A stretch of DNA of 64,000 bases from Sebastes aleutianus (taxonomy: Eukaryota > Chordata > Actinopteri > Perciformes > Sebastidae). The stretch is taken from positions 6,288,373 through 6,352,372 of the forward strand of contig CAKAKS010000062.1 in the NCBI GenBank assembly GCA_916700875.1. Reading direction: 5' to 3'. Each line of letters starts with the position of its first letter. The first letter of the stretch is position 1. Made by a program: the position numbers and the translations under genes. Under the pieces are notes generated by a model. The model did not search any database. It saw only the letters and a program-made list of their open reading frames with translations, and was not told where the DNA came from. Positions 33,380 to 44,020 of the stretch are shown in pieces.

Positions 33380-35722
33380 ACTAAATGAGTGTTCTATTGT
33401 GTTTGATGGAATTTCTAAAGTCATTTTTTACTTCAAACATTTCCAATGTATATGTATAAAAGGTGAATTTTTGTGGATTTGTCATGGAAACTGTGTCTAG
33501 GGTGTTTTTAACTGGTTTAAGGAACTTTTTGACATAAACACATAGGAATGTTGTGAAATTGAACAGCTTAGTTTTATTTTGACCACGATAGGAATTATCT
33601 GCAATTCTGTTGTTTATTTCACTCAGGAAATTTTCTATTCAATAAGCAAAATGGTCAAATCCTAAGCCATTTCTCTCCCGAATTGAAGTGTTACTGCAAT
33701 ATTTTATGTAAAATGAAAAGTTGAAAAAAGCAACCCAAACTCAAAGAGTATTTTAGTTGTACTTAAGAATTTGACATCTTGAAATTTAAATTCCTTGGTG
33801 CCAGTTTCCTTGGTATTTAATAATCACATCCAGTACTTTTGTGCATATTTAGCATTCATTTTATTTTCAGCTGAAAATCATGCTGATAAGTTATACAGAA
33901 AAAGGCGAGTAAAGGCCTTCACATACAGTATTAATATAACATGGTATAGAAGAAACACTTAGAATTTTTCCTATTTACAGTACAACAGTAAGAAAAAGTG
34001 CATGGATGCATCAAAGTGAAGACAAGTACTGTGAAATGAGACCAAAATACATCTGCTGGACTACAACTAACCTCTTGGTGGTTACATGACTAGATCTAGA
34101 GGGATAAATCTGATCAATAATTACACAACTGGACAGGATTAAGTGCATCAAGTCACATTACTCATGACTAATGATCGTGGTCCTCTGGTACCTTCACCGC
34201 TGTTGTTGTGTCAGTCATAACATCTTAAAGCACACATTCCTCCTGAAAACCATCATCACATAAGATGCTTGTATTGCATAGTACCTTAAATCTTTGTGTC
34301 TACTTAAACCAAGACCCTTGAGGAGTGATCAAAGACTGGTGACTGAGGCAGCAGTTGGCAGACTGTGTAGCTTCAACTACTGAGTTAAACACTATTTTAA
34401 TACTTATATTGTTATGGTTTGACACTCCAAAGAAACTAAAAATAAGAATTATTTACATCCCTGACCCAGGGGTAACATTTTCCTCCTCAGTCATTCATGA
34501 TTAAGTAATACATGAATTGATCTTAACACCACTCAGCCCCTGTACGTAAAAGGTGGCTGCAAAATATTTGTATTTCACAGAGGAAAATGAGACGTTGCAA
34601 ACTGCTGCAGGAGCGGTGTGAAAAGTTTCTATAACCGTATTGAAACTCATTTCCAGCTGTGAAAACTTGTCATCATTGGAATCTAATTTGTGCTGACCAC
34701 AGATCTCCTTTAATGGGGAAACAAGGAGCTTTTTACATCCACCTTTCAGGCCAACAGGGGCTGAGTGTTTGATACTAAAAGGATTTAGAATATAGTACGG
34801 CTTTAATTAATTACACTTAAGAGAAGTTGGTAAAGGAAGTGATGGGACAAGGCAAAAGAACGCACTTGCATAAACAGATCAGTACAAAAAAAACATTAAA
34901 ACTGCTCATATAATCTCTTCTTCTAGTCTTTTAAAAAGGTCTAAAATAAGGATAAGGTATAACAGCAATGAAAAAGTTACTTTAAATGTGTGGCAGTAAT
35001 TTTCGGAGGACTAAAAGCTGCAAAGTACATTCAGGTTCACTCCACCTCCTTCTAACATTTATTACGTTTTTGATCCGTCTAAACAGTTACGTTTTAGAGC
35101 TGTAACCTGTGGGTAAGAAATAAAGAATACTCTATGACCTATGGCGTGTCGCTTCGACTCATGGGATTTTCACTTTGGCAACCTACCAGAAAATTGCAGG
35201 TGCCAGTAAAACAGGTAACAGATTACTTTGATAATGCATTTGAGAACAATATACATTATTTGCATACAGGTTGAAAACACAGAAAATATACAGTCTCTCA
35301 TTTTTGAAACCCCCTTTTCTGCAAATATACCAGGATGACCACCAAAATGTGGCCATACTTGACTTCAGTGTTACACTGTACAGTCCGTTCCTGCACCATT
35401 TCACTAATCCCCACACATGAATGGCAACAAATTATACTAGCTAACAAAATAACGCATCTTTTCACTTATTACTGAAGCTGGTTTGGATACTGACTGTATG
35501 ATGAAGACATCTGAATGGCATGAGAGAAGGTCACAGTAAAAGCGTGCGGGCAGAAATACTGCCATCACAGTTTTCCGCCTACGTACCACTCCGATCCTGC
35601 TTATTTTCTTCACTACTGGATAACATTAATGTCGAGGAAAGCTTGAAGCAGGTAGGAAAGACTCGATCAGATGCCGTAGTGTCTGCCAGTGTTTAAGGGG
35701 AGGTAGGAACCGAGCTGTCCAG
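33380..35722 (-). other. SPSB3 3' UTR and downstream intergenic DNA
   Basis: No coding exon is recognised on either strand. A reverse AATAAA lies near 33859-33865, which would give SPSB3 a 3' UTR of about 1.9 kb; nearer alternatives cannot be ranked without transcript data. The composition between 33.8 and 35.7 kb is less repetitive than the surrounding DNA, in keeping with a UTR. Confidence 0.3.
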
Positions 35723-37838
35723 TCACGTCCAGCGGCATCTCTTCCTCTGACAGGCTTCTGGGTCGGACGTACAACCCTCCGAGTCGCTCTCAGAGGAGGA
35801 CGGTCCGGCCAGGGGGGGGTTAGGCAAGCGTGAGGGGCGCTCAGGCCCATCTGGGGTTTCTTCTGTGGTGCCACTATTGAGACTGAGCACCCAACCCAGT
35901 TTGTTGTGGAGCAACTGGCGAAGGCCCGGCGGCAGTGGCAACACATCTAGGGTGTCTATACAGTCCGGCAGCAGCTGGCGAAGGCGAGCACAGCAAAGGT
36001 AGAGCAGGGAGGTGGGCGCAGAGCAGGATCTGATCACCTTCATGCTGCTCTTCGCTGCTGTGGAGCACGCCATCGGATAAAACTTCTTATTTTGTAGCTC
36101 TGTGGCAGCAACACCTAGAACGATAATGGTGACAAAACTTTTTATGTCAGACGATATGTAACAAGGAATTGCAGTCCAGAAATGCCAAACCAGGTTTGAG
36201 GTCATGTAGAAAGTGTCTCCATTACAGAGTTAGGCCACCAGAGAGCACTGACAGGTTGATTTTTCCACTTTATGCATGCATTTCAGTATGTATCTATTAA
36301 AAAAAACTAATCTAAGGGATCCATATCAAGATTGTTTGGTAATGTTATGTGTTCATGTTGGTACTAACCTATACACTTGCGATTTTTGAAGAAAGTGAGT
36401 GTGCCGTGCCACGTGTCCAGATGGATTCCAATGATGGACCCTTGTCCGAACCGGGAGGAGAAGTTCATCTTGTCTCCTTTATGATGCAACAAGCCTGACA
36501 AAAGGAAGACAACCACTGATGTCCAACTTATACAATACCCATTGTGAGAAGTTAATGCTACATCGTAGCATGTTGTGTTAATCTTACCAGTGTAAGAAAG
36601 ACCCCAGCTGTCTGCATCTTTTCCCAACAGGCTGCAGAACGTGTGTCTGTATTTGTCTAGATTGACATCACAAGTACCGATGCCGACCATCTGTACAGAA
36701 ATAAAGAACAATTTAGAGACAAATAAACTTGAACTTTCGCGCACTATGTTTGGATTTATTTAGGAAAAGTTTACATAATAACATTGTGTCAGTGTTAGGA
36801 GGTAAGGCGTAGAGGTTTACCATGTCTGTTCCATACACTGGGGACGTCATCTTGATCTCCCAGAAGTGCTGCCCTTCAGCCAGCTCTTTGGAGCCACGGA
36901 TTGCTGCTGTGCCACAGCTGTATTCAGAGTGGAAGTTCACTTTGCGATTGTCGCAGCTCAGCAATGTTGCTGTCGATCGGCTGTTGGCATCCCAAGCCCA
37001 GTCGAACTCTGAAATATCAGAGGTCATTCATGAGCTCAAAAAAGATAACCTGATGGGCTACAAAACTCAAGAGTTATCACCTAATCATCCTTTAAGTTAT
37101 AAATTGGGCCATTAAAATGTTTCAGTTGTACCTTGGTCATCCTCTCCACAGTGGCAGTCTTTAACCTGGTGGAAACCTCGCAGACGAGGGTTGTAGTTGG
37201 TCTCAGCCTGGGAGTCGCAGCCACAGTAGGACTCTCCGGTGACAGGCACTGCACTGGGGACTGGAGGGACCATCACTGCTGAAAAGTCCGCCTCAGAGTC
37301 TGAATCACTGTACTGGGGAGCAATAATGCGGAAAGAAAGAACAAATTCAAATGCCAACAGCGTTGCTTATGTAACAACACAGCGCTGGTGTTGATGTTAG
37401 GCTACTACAAAGCCAAAATTAGCCCCTGCATTGGAAAATGTACGCATCTCTAAAAGGAAATAGTGAAACACTTTCTATAAAACAACTGAAATTTCAACAA
37501 ACACACACTGTTTATAATGGCCAAAGGCAAATTAGAGGCTTGTAGTCTGACAGGGATTGCTGAGGTGAATGTTGCCAGTCTTCTCATGGTGACACATCCG
37601 ATCTCCTGCCTGGAGTGTAAACAAGTGGCATCATGTGACACAAAACAGAAACTCCAGTGTCCACTGACGCTTCAAATCTGCTCAGAGCTTTACGTCCAGG
37701 GAGGAAAAACAGCAGCCCTTGTATGCTCACCTCTAGGCGGTCATAGCTCCATTCTTCAAGTGCCCGGGCGTCAGCATCCCGTCGTATCCCACCCCAAACG
37801 TATCGCCATGCACGACTGTTCCTGCTTCGCCTGGACAT
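35723..37838 (-). CDS. spsb3: SPRY domain-containing SOCS box protein 3
   Basis: Six exons read right to left: 37838-37731, 37312-37132, 37008-36821, 36690-36588, 36494-36369 and 36114-35723. They total 1098 nt, 365 aa (human 355). The N-terminus MSRRSRNSRAWRYVWGGIRR is basic and an acidic SDSDSEAD stretch follows. The SPRY domain spans roughly residues 97-265 (TLLSCDNRKVNFHSEYSCGT, EGQHFWEIKMTSPVYGTDMV, SWGLSYTGLLHHKGDK, DTWHGTLTFFKNRKCIG). The SOCS box is at about 272-312 (LLYLCCARLRQLLPD..LPLPPGLRQLLHNKLGWVL). The protein is a substrate receptor of a Cullin-5/Elongin BC ubiquitin ligase; mammalian SPSB3 acts on nuclear cGAS. An inferred noncoding first exon lies near 39.4 kb. Confidence 0.96.
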
Positions 37839-37929
37839 GGCAGCAACGGAGTCCCACCAGTAGAAGAGCCTGCCAGTCAGTCAGTTCAGGTTCAGTCCAG
37901 ATGCTGGAAGAAAGAGCATCAGCCCAGCT

Positions 37930-39392
37930 GCTGAAAGAGAAAATGACAACATGATTATCTTGAGAGGCATAGAAGTCTCTGTGGCAGTTAACCTGGGTAG
38001 CTTTTTAAATCGCTGCTTGTAGCTTTGTGTCCTCTGAATCTGTTTTTTTTTTACCTTTTATTTATTCAGGGGGAGGTTCACTGAGAGCAATGCTCTCTTT
38101 TTCAGGAATGCCCTGATCACTGTCATACAGTTACAAATTCACACTTGGAAGCTGCCCAGTGCAACCACATTGGGGACCACCAGGGGATTGAACCGAAGCT
38201 CGCTTCTAAAACCTTTAGGCCACCACTGCCACATATAAGACTCATACCTAACTTGCCAACCATGTATGACATAATTAAGTGATTTATTGATATTATGATT
38301 GTGTCTTATCTCACTACTAACATTTGCTAAACCTTTTTCGATAACCTACCTTATAATCTATTTGAACAATCATTGGTTTCTCCAAGACACTAATCAGTTT
38401 CATCTTATTTTTTAAGCAATTGTATCGAGGACCTTGAGGAGGGCAGGAAAGATTGTGGCCGACCCCTCCATCCCGGACACCATCTCTTCCAGACTCTGCC
38501 ATCTGGCAGGAGGTTAAGGCCCATCAGGACCAAAACCTCACACCATAAAAACAGTTGTTTCCCCATGGGACAGTCACACGCCCCCCTGTGACTGTCTCTC
38601 CCTCACACACACACACACACACACACACAACTAGCCCCCCAACCTCTCCCTCTCTCTCTAGTACCTGATTGTTTGCACTATCTCTTTATACCATGTTTAT
38701 TTTGTTTATAGCTTATATTATTTATTGTATATTGGTAGAATTTCAATTTTTTTATTCTTATTTTATTCTAACGTTTTTATCTATTCTTTTGTTATTATAC
38801 TGCTTATTTGCACCAACAAAACCAAAGCAAATCCCTAGTGCATACCTCTTACACCTGGCAATAAACACGAGTCTGATTCTGAAATGCCATTTAGCCCATT
38901 GAGACACTTAACTAGCTAACTAGCTAGTGGAGCAACGTTAACAGTTAACAGTTACACACACACACATCATCATAACTACTTAACTTAACATAATTCATTA
39001 TTAGTAGTCTGGTCCCTGTCTACATTGTCATCATAAGCACAAAGTATAATTATCATTTGACGTGCGATGCTGTTTTCCTACCTAGCATTAGTTAGCCACC
39101 TAGCCTAGCTAACAGCTAGCCACATACTGTTGAACCGAGCATGTTAGCAGCTATAACAAGGTCACACTGCTGGCTATGCGTGTGATTATAAAGCATACTA
39201 CTCCGGTAGATGCCGGTGACTACCGTGCGTTTATGGTTCAACAGCCATGTAATAAGAGCAGGGAGACCGGGGGGGATAACTCAGCTGGTGATGCTCCTCC
39301 AGACCGACAGACCGAGCGTAGACTAGCTAGTTAGCTTCCGTTAGCTGCTATCAGCTCTGGATGATCAAAGGATGCATGTTAACGTCACATAC
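37930..39392 (-). other. Inferred SPSB3 5' UTR intron with repeats
   Basis: An acceptor (CTCTTTCAG, ending at 37931) begins the 5' UTR part of the SPSB3 start-codon exon, and a donor (GGCAG/GTATGT) lies at 39392. Between them are a fish dispersed repeat (about 38040-38230), a LINE fragment (38400-38885), a (CA)n run (about 38600-38628) and short CTAGC/GTTAGC-rich DNA. No coding exon is seen. Confidence 0.4.
38400..38885 (+). mobile_element. 5'-truncated LINE fragment with frameshift
   Basis: The sequence encodes RAGKIVADPS and, after a one-base shift near 38473, HHLFQTLPSGRRLRPIRTK and HKNSCFPMGQSH. This C-terminal signature is shared by several fish non-LTR retrotransposons. A 3' UTR follows, with a (CA)n run, and ends ACACCTGGCAATAAACACGA. 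The clade is not assigned. Confidence 0.6.
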
Positions 39393-39530
39393 CTGCCTGT
39401 TGTTCACAACCAGCGCTCACCACAAATTCCTGGAAGCCTCCTGTTGCTCGACAGTTAATACCCGACCAGTGAATGAGCTGCTTGCTAAGCTTCCCTTTCA
39501 CATGACCTACTTTACATCAGTCTGCTCAGT
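39393..39530 (-). other. Candidate SPSB3 noncoding first exon
   Basis: The minus-strand sequence AACAACAGGCAG/GTATGTGACG gives a good splice donor. The right boundary (transcription start) is unknown but would fall between about 39480 and the VNTR starting at 39551. Confidence 0.4.
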
Positions 39531-39550
39531 CTGTAGACCGTAAACAATAA

Positions 39551-39727
39551 CAGGCTGAGGCTCTGCAGCGAGCCCGCAGCGCTGTCTCACAGGCAGGCAG
39601 GCTGAGTCTCTGCAGAGCCCGCAGCGCTGTCTCACAGGCAGGCAGGCTGAGTCTCTGCAGCGAGCCCGCAGCGCTGTCTCACAGGCAGGCAGGCTGAGTC
39701 TGTGCAGCGAGCCCGCAGCGCTGTCTC

Positions 39728-39799
<72 letters not shown>

Positions 39800-39985
39800 A
39801 GTCTCTGCAGCGAGCCCGCAGCGCTGTCTCACAGGCAGGCAGGCAGGCAGGCAGAGTCTCTGCAGCGAGCCCGCAGCGCTGTCTCACAGGCAGGCAGGCA
39901 GGCAGGCTGAGTCTCTGCAGCGAGCCCGCAGCGCTGTCTCACAGGCAGGCAGGCAGGCTGAGTCTCTGCAGCTCTGTCTCCCTCA
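39551..39985. repeat. Compound VNTR: ~47-bp unit with nested (GGCA)n expansion
   Basis: Seven copies of GAGCCCGCAGCGCTGTCTCA start near 39570, 39618, 39664, 39711, 39812, 39868 and 39924. Each is followed by a variable number of GGCA units and CTGAGTCTCTGCAG. The fourth unit holds about 17 GGCA repeats (39731-39799), others two to four. A last partial copy ends near 39985. The array lies just upstream of the inferred SPSB3 first exon. Confidence 0.95.
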
Positions 39986-40133
39986 CAGGAAGTTTTCAGC
40001 CTCACAGCAAAGACTACTGTCTTTACAGCTACAGAGGGACCAGTAGGGTTGTTTTATTCTGTGAAAGAAGTATTCAGAATCAGATCATTAAGTGGCAATA
40101 CTACAGACGATAAAAAATACTCATCCTGCATTT

Positions 40134-40583
40134 AAAGGTCCCATATCATGCTCATTTTCAGGTTCATACTTGTATTTTGTGTTTCTACTAGAACATGTTT
40201 ACACGCTGTAATGTTAAAAAAAAACTTTATTTTCCTCGTACTGTCGGCCTGAAAATGCCTGTATTTACCCTCTGTCTTAAACGCTCCGTTTTAGTGCATT
40301 TTGCCGGAATTGCAACGGAATTGCGTTGCTAGGCAACAGCTTGGGTCCATGTGTACTTCCTGTCAGCTGATGACATTCACATACACAGCAACAGGAAATA
40401 AACTGAGACACATTCAGAATGTTCACGTTTAAAATTGTGTCAAGGGTTTCTGAATACGGGCTGTGTGTATTTCCCTGTGGATTGAGTGTTTCGATACTTT
40501 CACAGTACTTATACAGGACTTAAGCCTGTTTAATAATAAAAAAAACATGAAAATCTCACCTTTTTATAATATGGGACCTTTAA
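40134..40583. mobile_element. TTAA-flanked MITE, copy 2 (internally deleted)
   Basis: The ends AGGTCCCATAT / ATATGGGACCT are perfect 11-bp inverted repeats flanked by TTAA. It matches the 32847-33378 copy throughout, except for a gap of about 70 bases (the part after CAAGGG and before TTTCTGAATACGGG). Same orientation. Confidence 0.8.
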
Positions 40584-40584
40584 A

Positions 40585-42200
40585 ATGTTACCTAAGTAGA
40601 AGTACACAAGTGTTAGAAATAAAATGTAGCCTGCTTAAATGATAGGTTCACAATTTTTCAAGTCTGTCTAAAAACAATAGTAAGGTACCTCTATAAACAT
40701 TGAAACAGGTTTTGCTTACTGTAATCATTCCTTCTGTTCATGCTGGTCATTAAAAGACCCTCTCCTAAAGAGCTTTCAGTGGAAGTTATGGGGGACAAAA
40801 TACACATTCCTCGTTTTGTGCAAAAATGTATTCAGGACATCAAGAGGGTGTCTTCCAAAGTTACAGTGTTTTTGGTATGAACTTCCCCCTTTCTGTTTCC
40901 CTCGTCAATGTTTCCTTGCTGAGTTGAGGTGGAAGGATAGTAATTAGTGATGGCGAGCTGAAGCTTCATGAAGCATTGAAGCTTTCCAGCAAATTGGTTC
41001 GGAAAAGGGTTAATTTCTCGAGGCTTCATGTGCACACAAAACCATCTGGTAGCCAAAGAGTGTAAAACAGATATGATCTTAACCATGTGATCTGATTTAC
41101 TGTATTTTGTGCCAGTAAAGGCTGTTGGGAGTGACTATAAACAATGAAAAAAATATATTACCATGTAATCCATTTATATCTATATAATATATAATATAAT
41201 GTCTATTTTCTAGTAAGTATATTATGAGTATATAAAATACATGTATAATAAACTGTAATTGTTTTATGAGTAATGCATCTTATGTGTGTAAACCAATCCT
41301 TTGGTCAATAATTGTATTGTAGTGTAGTGTAATTTAATATAATAATGGCAGGAGGGGTAATATTAGTGTTGTGTGTGTATGGGTACCCACGAGTCTCCCC
41401 TTTACAGACATGCCCACTTTATGAAAATCACATGCAGTTTTGTGGCAAGTCAAAGTCATGTCAGCACACTGACTAAGACACACTGTGCTAAAGTACAATA
41501 AAATAGAAATAATCAAGTATCTCCAAATTATACCTAAGTACTTAATGTACTTTCCACTACTGAATATATAATGTTGAGTTATTATTATATATGAAGGAGT
41601 ATTTTTATGTTGTAGGTGCAGTTTATACACACTGAATGTTAGTTCATACATGTAGGTATTGTTTTAAATGCCATTTAGAGTAATACATTCTCCTAGTTTG
41701 CAGCAGCTATTTGTAGCTTAGATGGTTTGATGTTTAAATCTAAAACTTGTTACAGGCAGTGGGAACAGCACTGCCACTTCTTTTTATCTCTTACATTTAC
41801 AGCGCTTCGATACAACAGTCTTGTTAATTTGTCCCTATTACTTTTCGTTTTTGGTATATTGCAAGTTGAACTCTGCGCTTTGCCATGGGTCAGTGCTGCT
41901 CTCCTGGACTGGACCAAAATGTTGACACTGCTTTGTGTGAGCTCAATAATAATAATGTGTATGAGCAGTCAGTAAGCGATTTTACCCTTCAACAATTCAC
42001 GGGATCATAAAAAAATTGATTTCTCAAAAGCCTTTTTTTTAATGTGCAGAATATGTGTAAAATTCACCAACAGATCCCTGAAGAGTATAGGCTTCTGCAG
42101 TACTTGATGGACCAAAATTGAGTCATTAGTCCACTTCCAGTCACACACATTTTTTGAGAATTGATGTAAGGAGTGGGGAAAAAACATAGATTGCATATGT
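40585..42200. other. Intergenic, no gene recognised
   Basis: AT-rich DNA with an (AT)-rich stretch at about 41180-41245. No convincing exon on either strand. Confidence 0.45.
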
Positions 42201-42314
42201 ATTCAAGTTAAAGAGGAGGCGAAGGAGCTGGCTAATATATTCAAGGGCATTTATGAATCAAAAGGCACCAAGAAGACAGTTGTGGAAGTTCTTCCAAGAG
42301 TTGCAGACAGCTAA
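42201..42314 (+). pseudogene. Short coding-like segment, unidentified
   Basis: One frame reads as a charged, helical C-terminus containing KEEAKELANIFKGIYESKGT and KKTVVEVLPRVADS, with a TAA at 42312. The stretch just upstream (about 42045-42125) also has a protein-like frame, KIHQQIPEEYRLLQYLMDQN, ending in TGA. No matching splice structure or family is recognised. It may be a retropseudogene or transposon remnant. Confidence 0.25.
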
Positions 42315-42674
42315 CAAATAATTATGCATGTGACTTTTTTTAATTTCAACTTTTGAACACTGCAGCATGAGGGAATTAACTGAAGATAAATCAAGCAACT
42401 TTGTCACTCAACATCTACATGTGCTTTACTTAAAAATATAAATTTAAGGAGACATTCATGTCCACCTCAGGATGAAATGCAATAACGTTTGTGATCCTCT
42501 CACTTTTCATCAAGCTATATATCAATTTAATTAACTTATTCATACCAATTTTCCATTTTCACCAAAATGCTTGAGACTCTGAAAAGCCTAAATGTCATTG
42601 GTACCGCAAGTTCAGTCATCCCATTGATATCAGACCAAAAAAAAAAGGCTCGACAGTGATGTTCTGGAGGAGGT

Positions 42675-43658
42675 TGAGTTTTATTTGGAAATCTGACAGG
42701 CATGGCTGAACAGTGAGCTCTCACCTTAAACAAAACAAACAAACAAAAAAATCAAGACAGCAGCACTACAGGTAAACGATACTAGTGTTTGAGAATGTCA
42801 TATTAAACATAAAGACTTGCACACACATTATGCACTCAGGTCATTCACTCACACACACACACACACACACATACATGCGCACACACACTGTCAACTCCAT
42901 GTCAACATGTGGACATCCTCCATTAATAATCACACTACATCCAGAGGAATTCCAAGCACTTAGAACAATTACCCACAGTGCAATTAATCTAACTATACAC
43001 AGATAATTTATATATTTTTTTATGTATATAGGGTATTCAATAAACATTATTCCATTTAGACATTTTCATTAAGTCAAAATCTTCATAACTTTCCATAAAT
43101 AGTGAGAAAAATAATATGTAGTGACAGCTCCTCACCACTGTGATTCAAAAATGGTCCCCGAAAAGAACATGATAAAAATAAAATACTAGTGTGCACGATT
43201 CTTCAGCAGTCTCGAAACGGAGAAGGACAATCAAAAAACCACCAACAGAAAACAAAAATCAAAAGGGAGGGGTGTGGGCAGAGGGGTAAACGTTGATACT
43301 CACACTCACAGCACAGACTGGTTACTACATTTACAGGGGGTGGAGGGACTCTGGTTCACTGTACAGGTTAAGATCAGACAACAAATCAAGCAGACTGTCC
43401 ACACATCATCCCACAACAACCAATACATCTTCATGCCCGTTCAGTAACTCACAAGACCTGACACAACTGGATGGCTTTAAACAATATGGATATATCACAT
43501 CTACTGAGGACACAGCTGTCAAAGTCGACCGCCAACATGTTTCTGTTTGCCATCCCATCCTGTCAGACCCACGGGGTGTAATGGAAGTAGGTGAAAATCT
43601 CCTATTTGTTCTTGCTGCTTCGTTGTGGAATGAATGAGATGGTGTTTGATGCGGACAC
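42675..43658 (-). other. Probable ATP6V0C 3' UTR
   Basis: A reverse AATAAA (TTTTATTTGG on the + strand) lies at about 42677-42683, roughly 980 bases after the ATP6V0C stop. The stretch includes a (CA)n run (42851-42871) and no coding exon. Confidence 0.35.
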
Positions 43659-43975
43659 TTATTTTGTAGATAGGATGAGGGCCACGATGAGGCCGTAAAG
43701 CCCCAGCACCTCGGCGAAAATCAGGATGAGGATCATGCCCACGAAAAGCCGGGGCTGCTGGGCGGTGCCTCTCACGCCGGCGTCACCCACGATGCCAATG
43801 GCGAACCCGGCCGCCAGACCGCTCAGGCCCACGCTAAGACCTGCGCCGAGATGCAGGAAACTCCTGTTGGACAGAAATGAAGAAAAGAGCGCCGTCATCG
43901 CACAAGGTAATACTGACTGATATGATAATACAATAAATATGTCAAAGCAATCATCTTTTCTCATCCTGTAAAAAG

Positions 43976-44020
<45 letters not shown>

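Noticed and set aside
33380..35722. EME2 between SPSB3 and MRPS34, as in human
   Set aside because: No exon resembling a nuclease subunit was seen on either strand in this interval.
39551..39985. Repeat protein of Gly-Arg-Gln-Ala or Leu-Pro-Ala-Cys units
   Set aside because: These frames arise only because a 4-base repeat is open in several frames; flanking 47-bp units break them.
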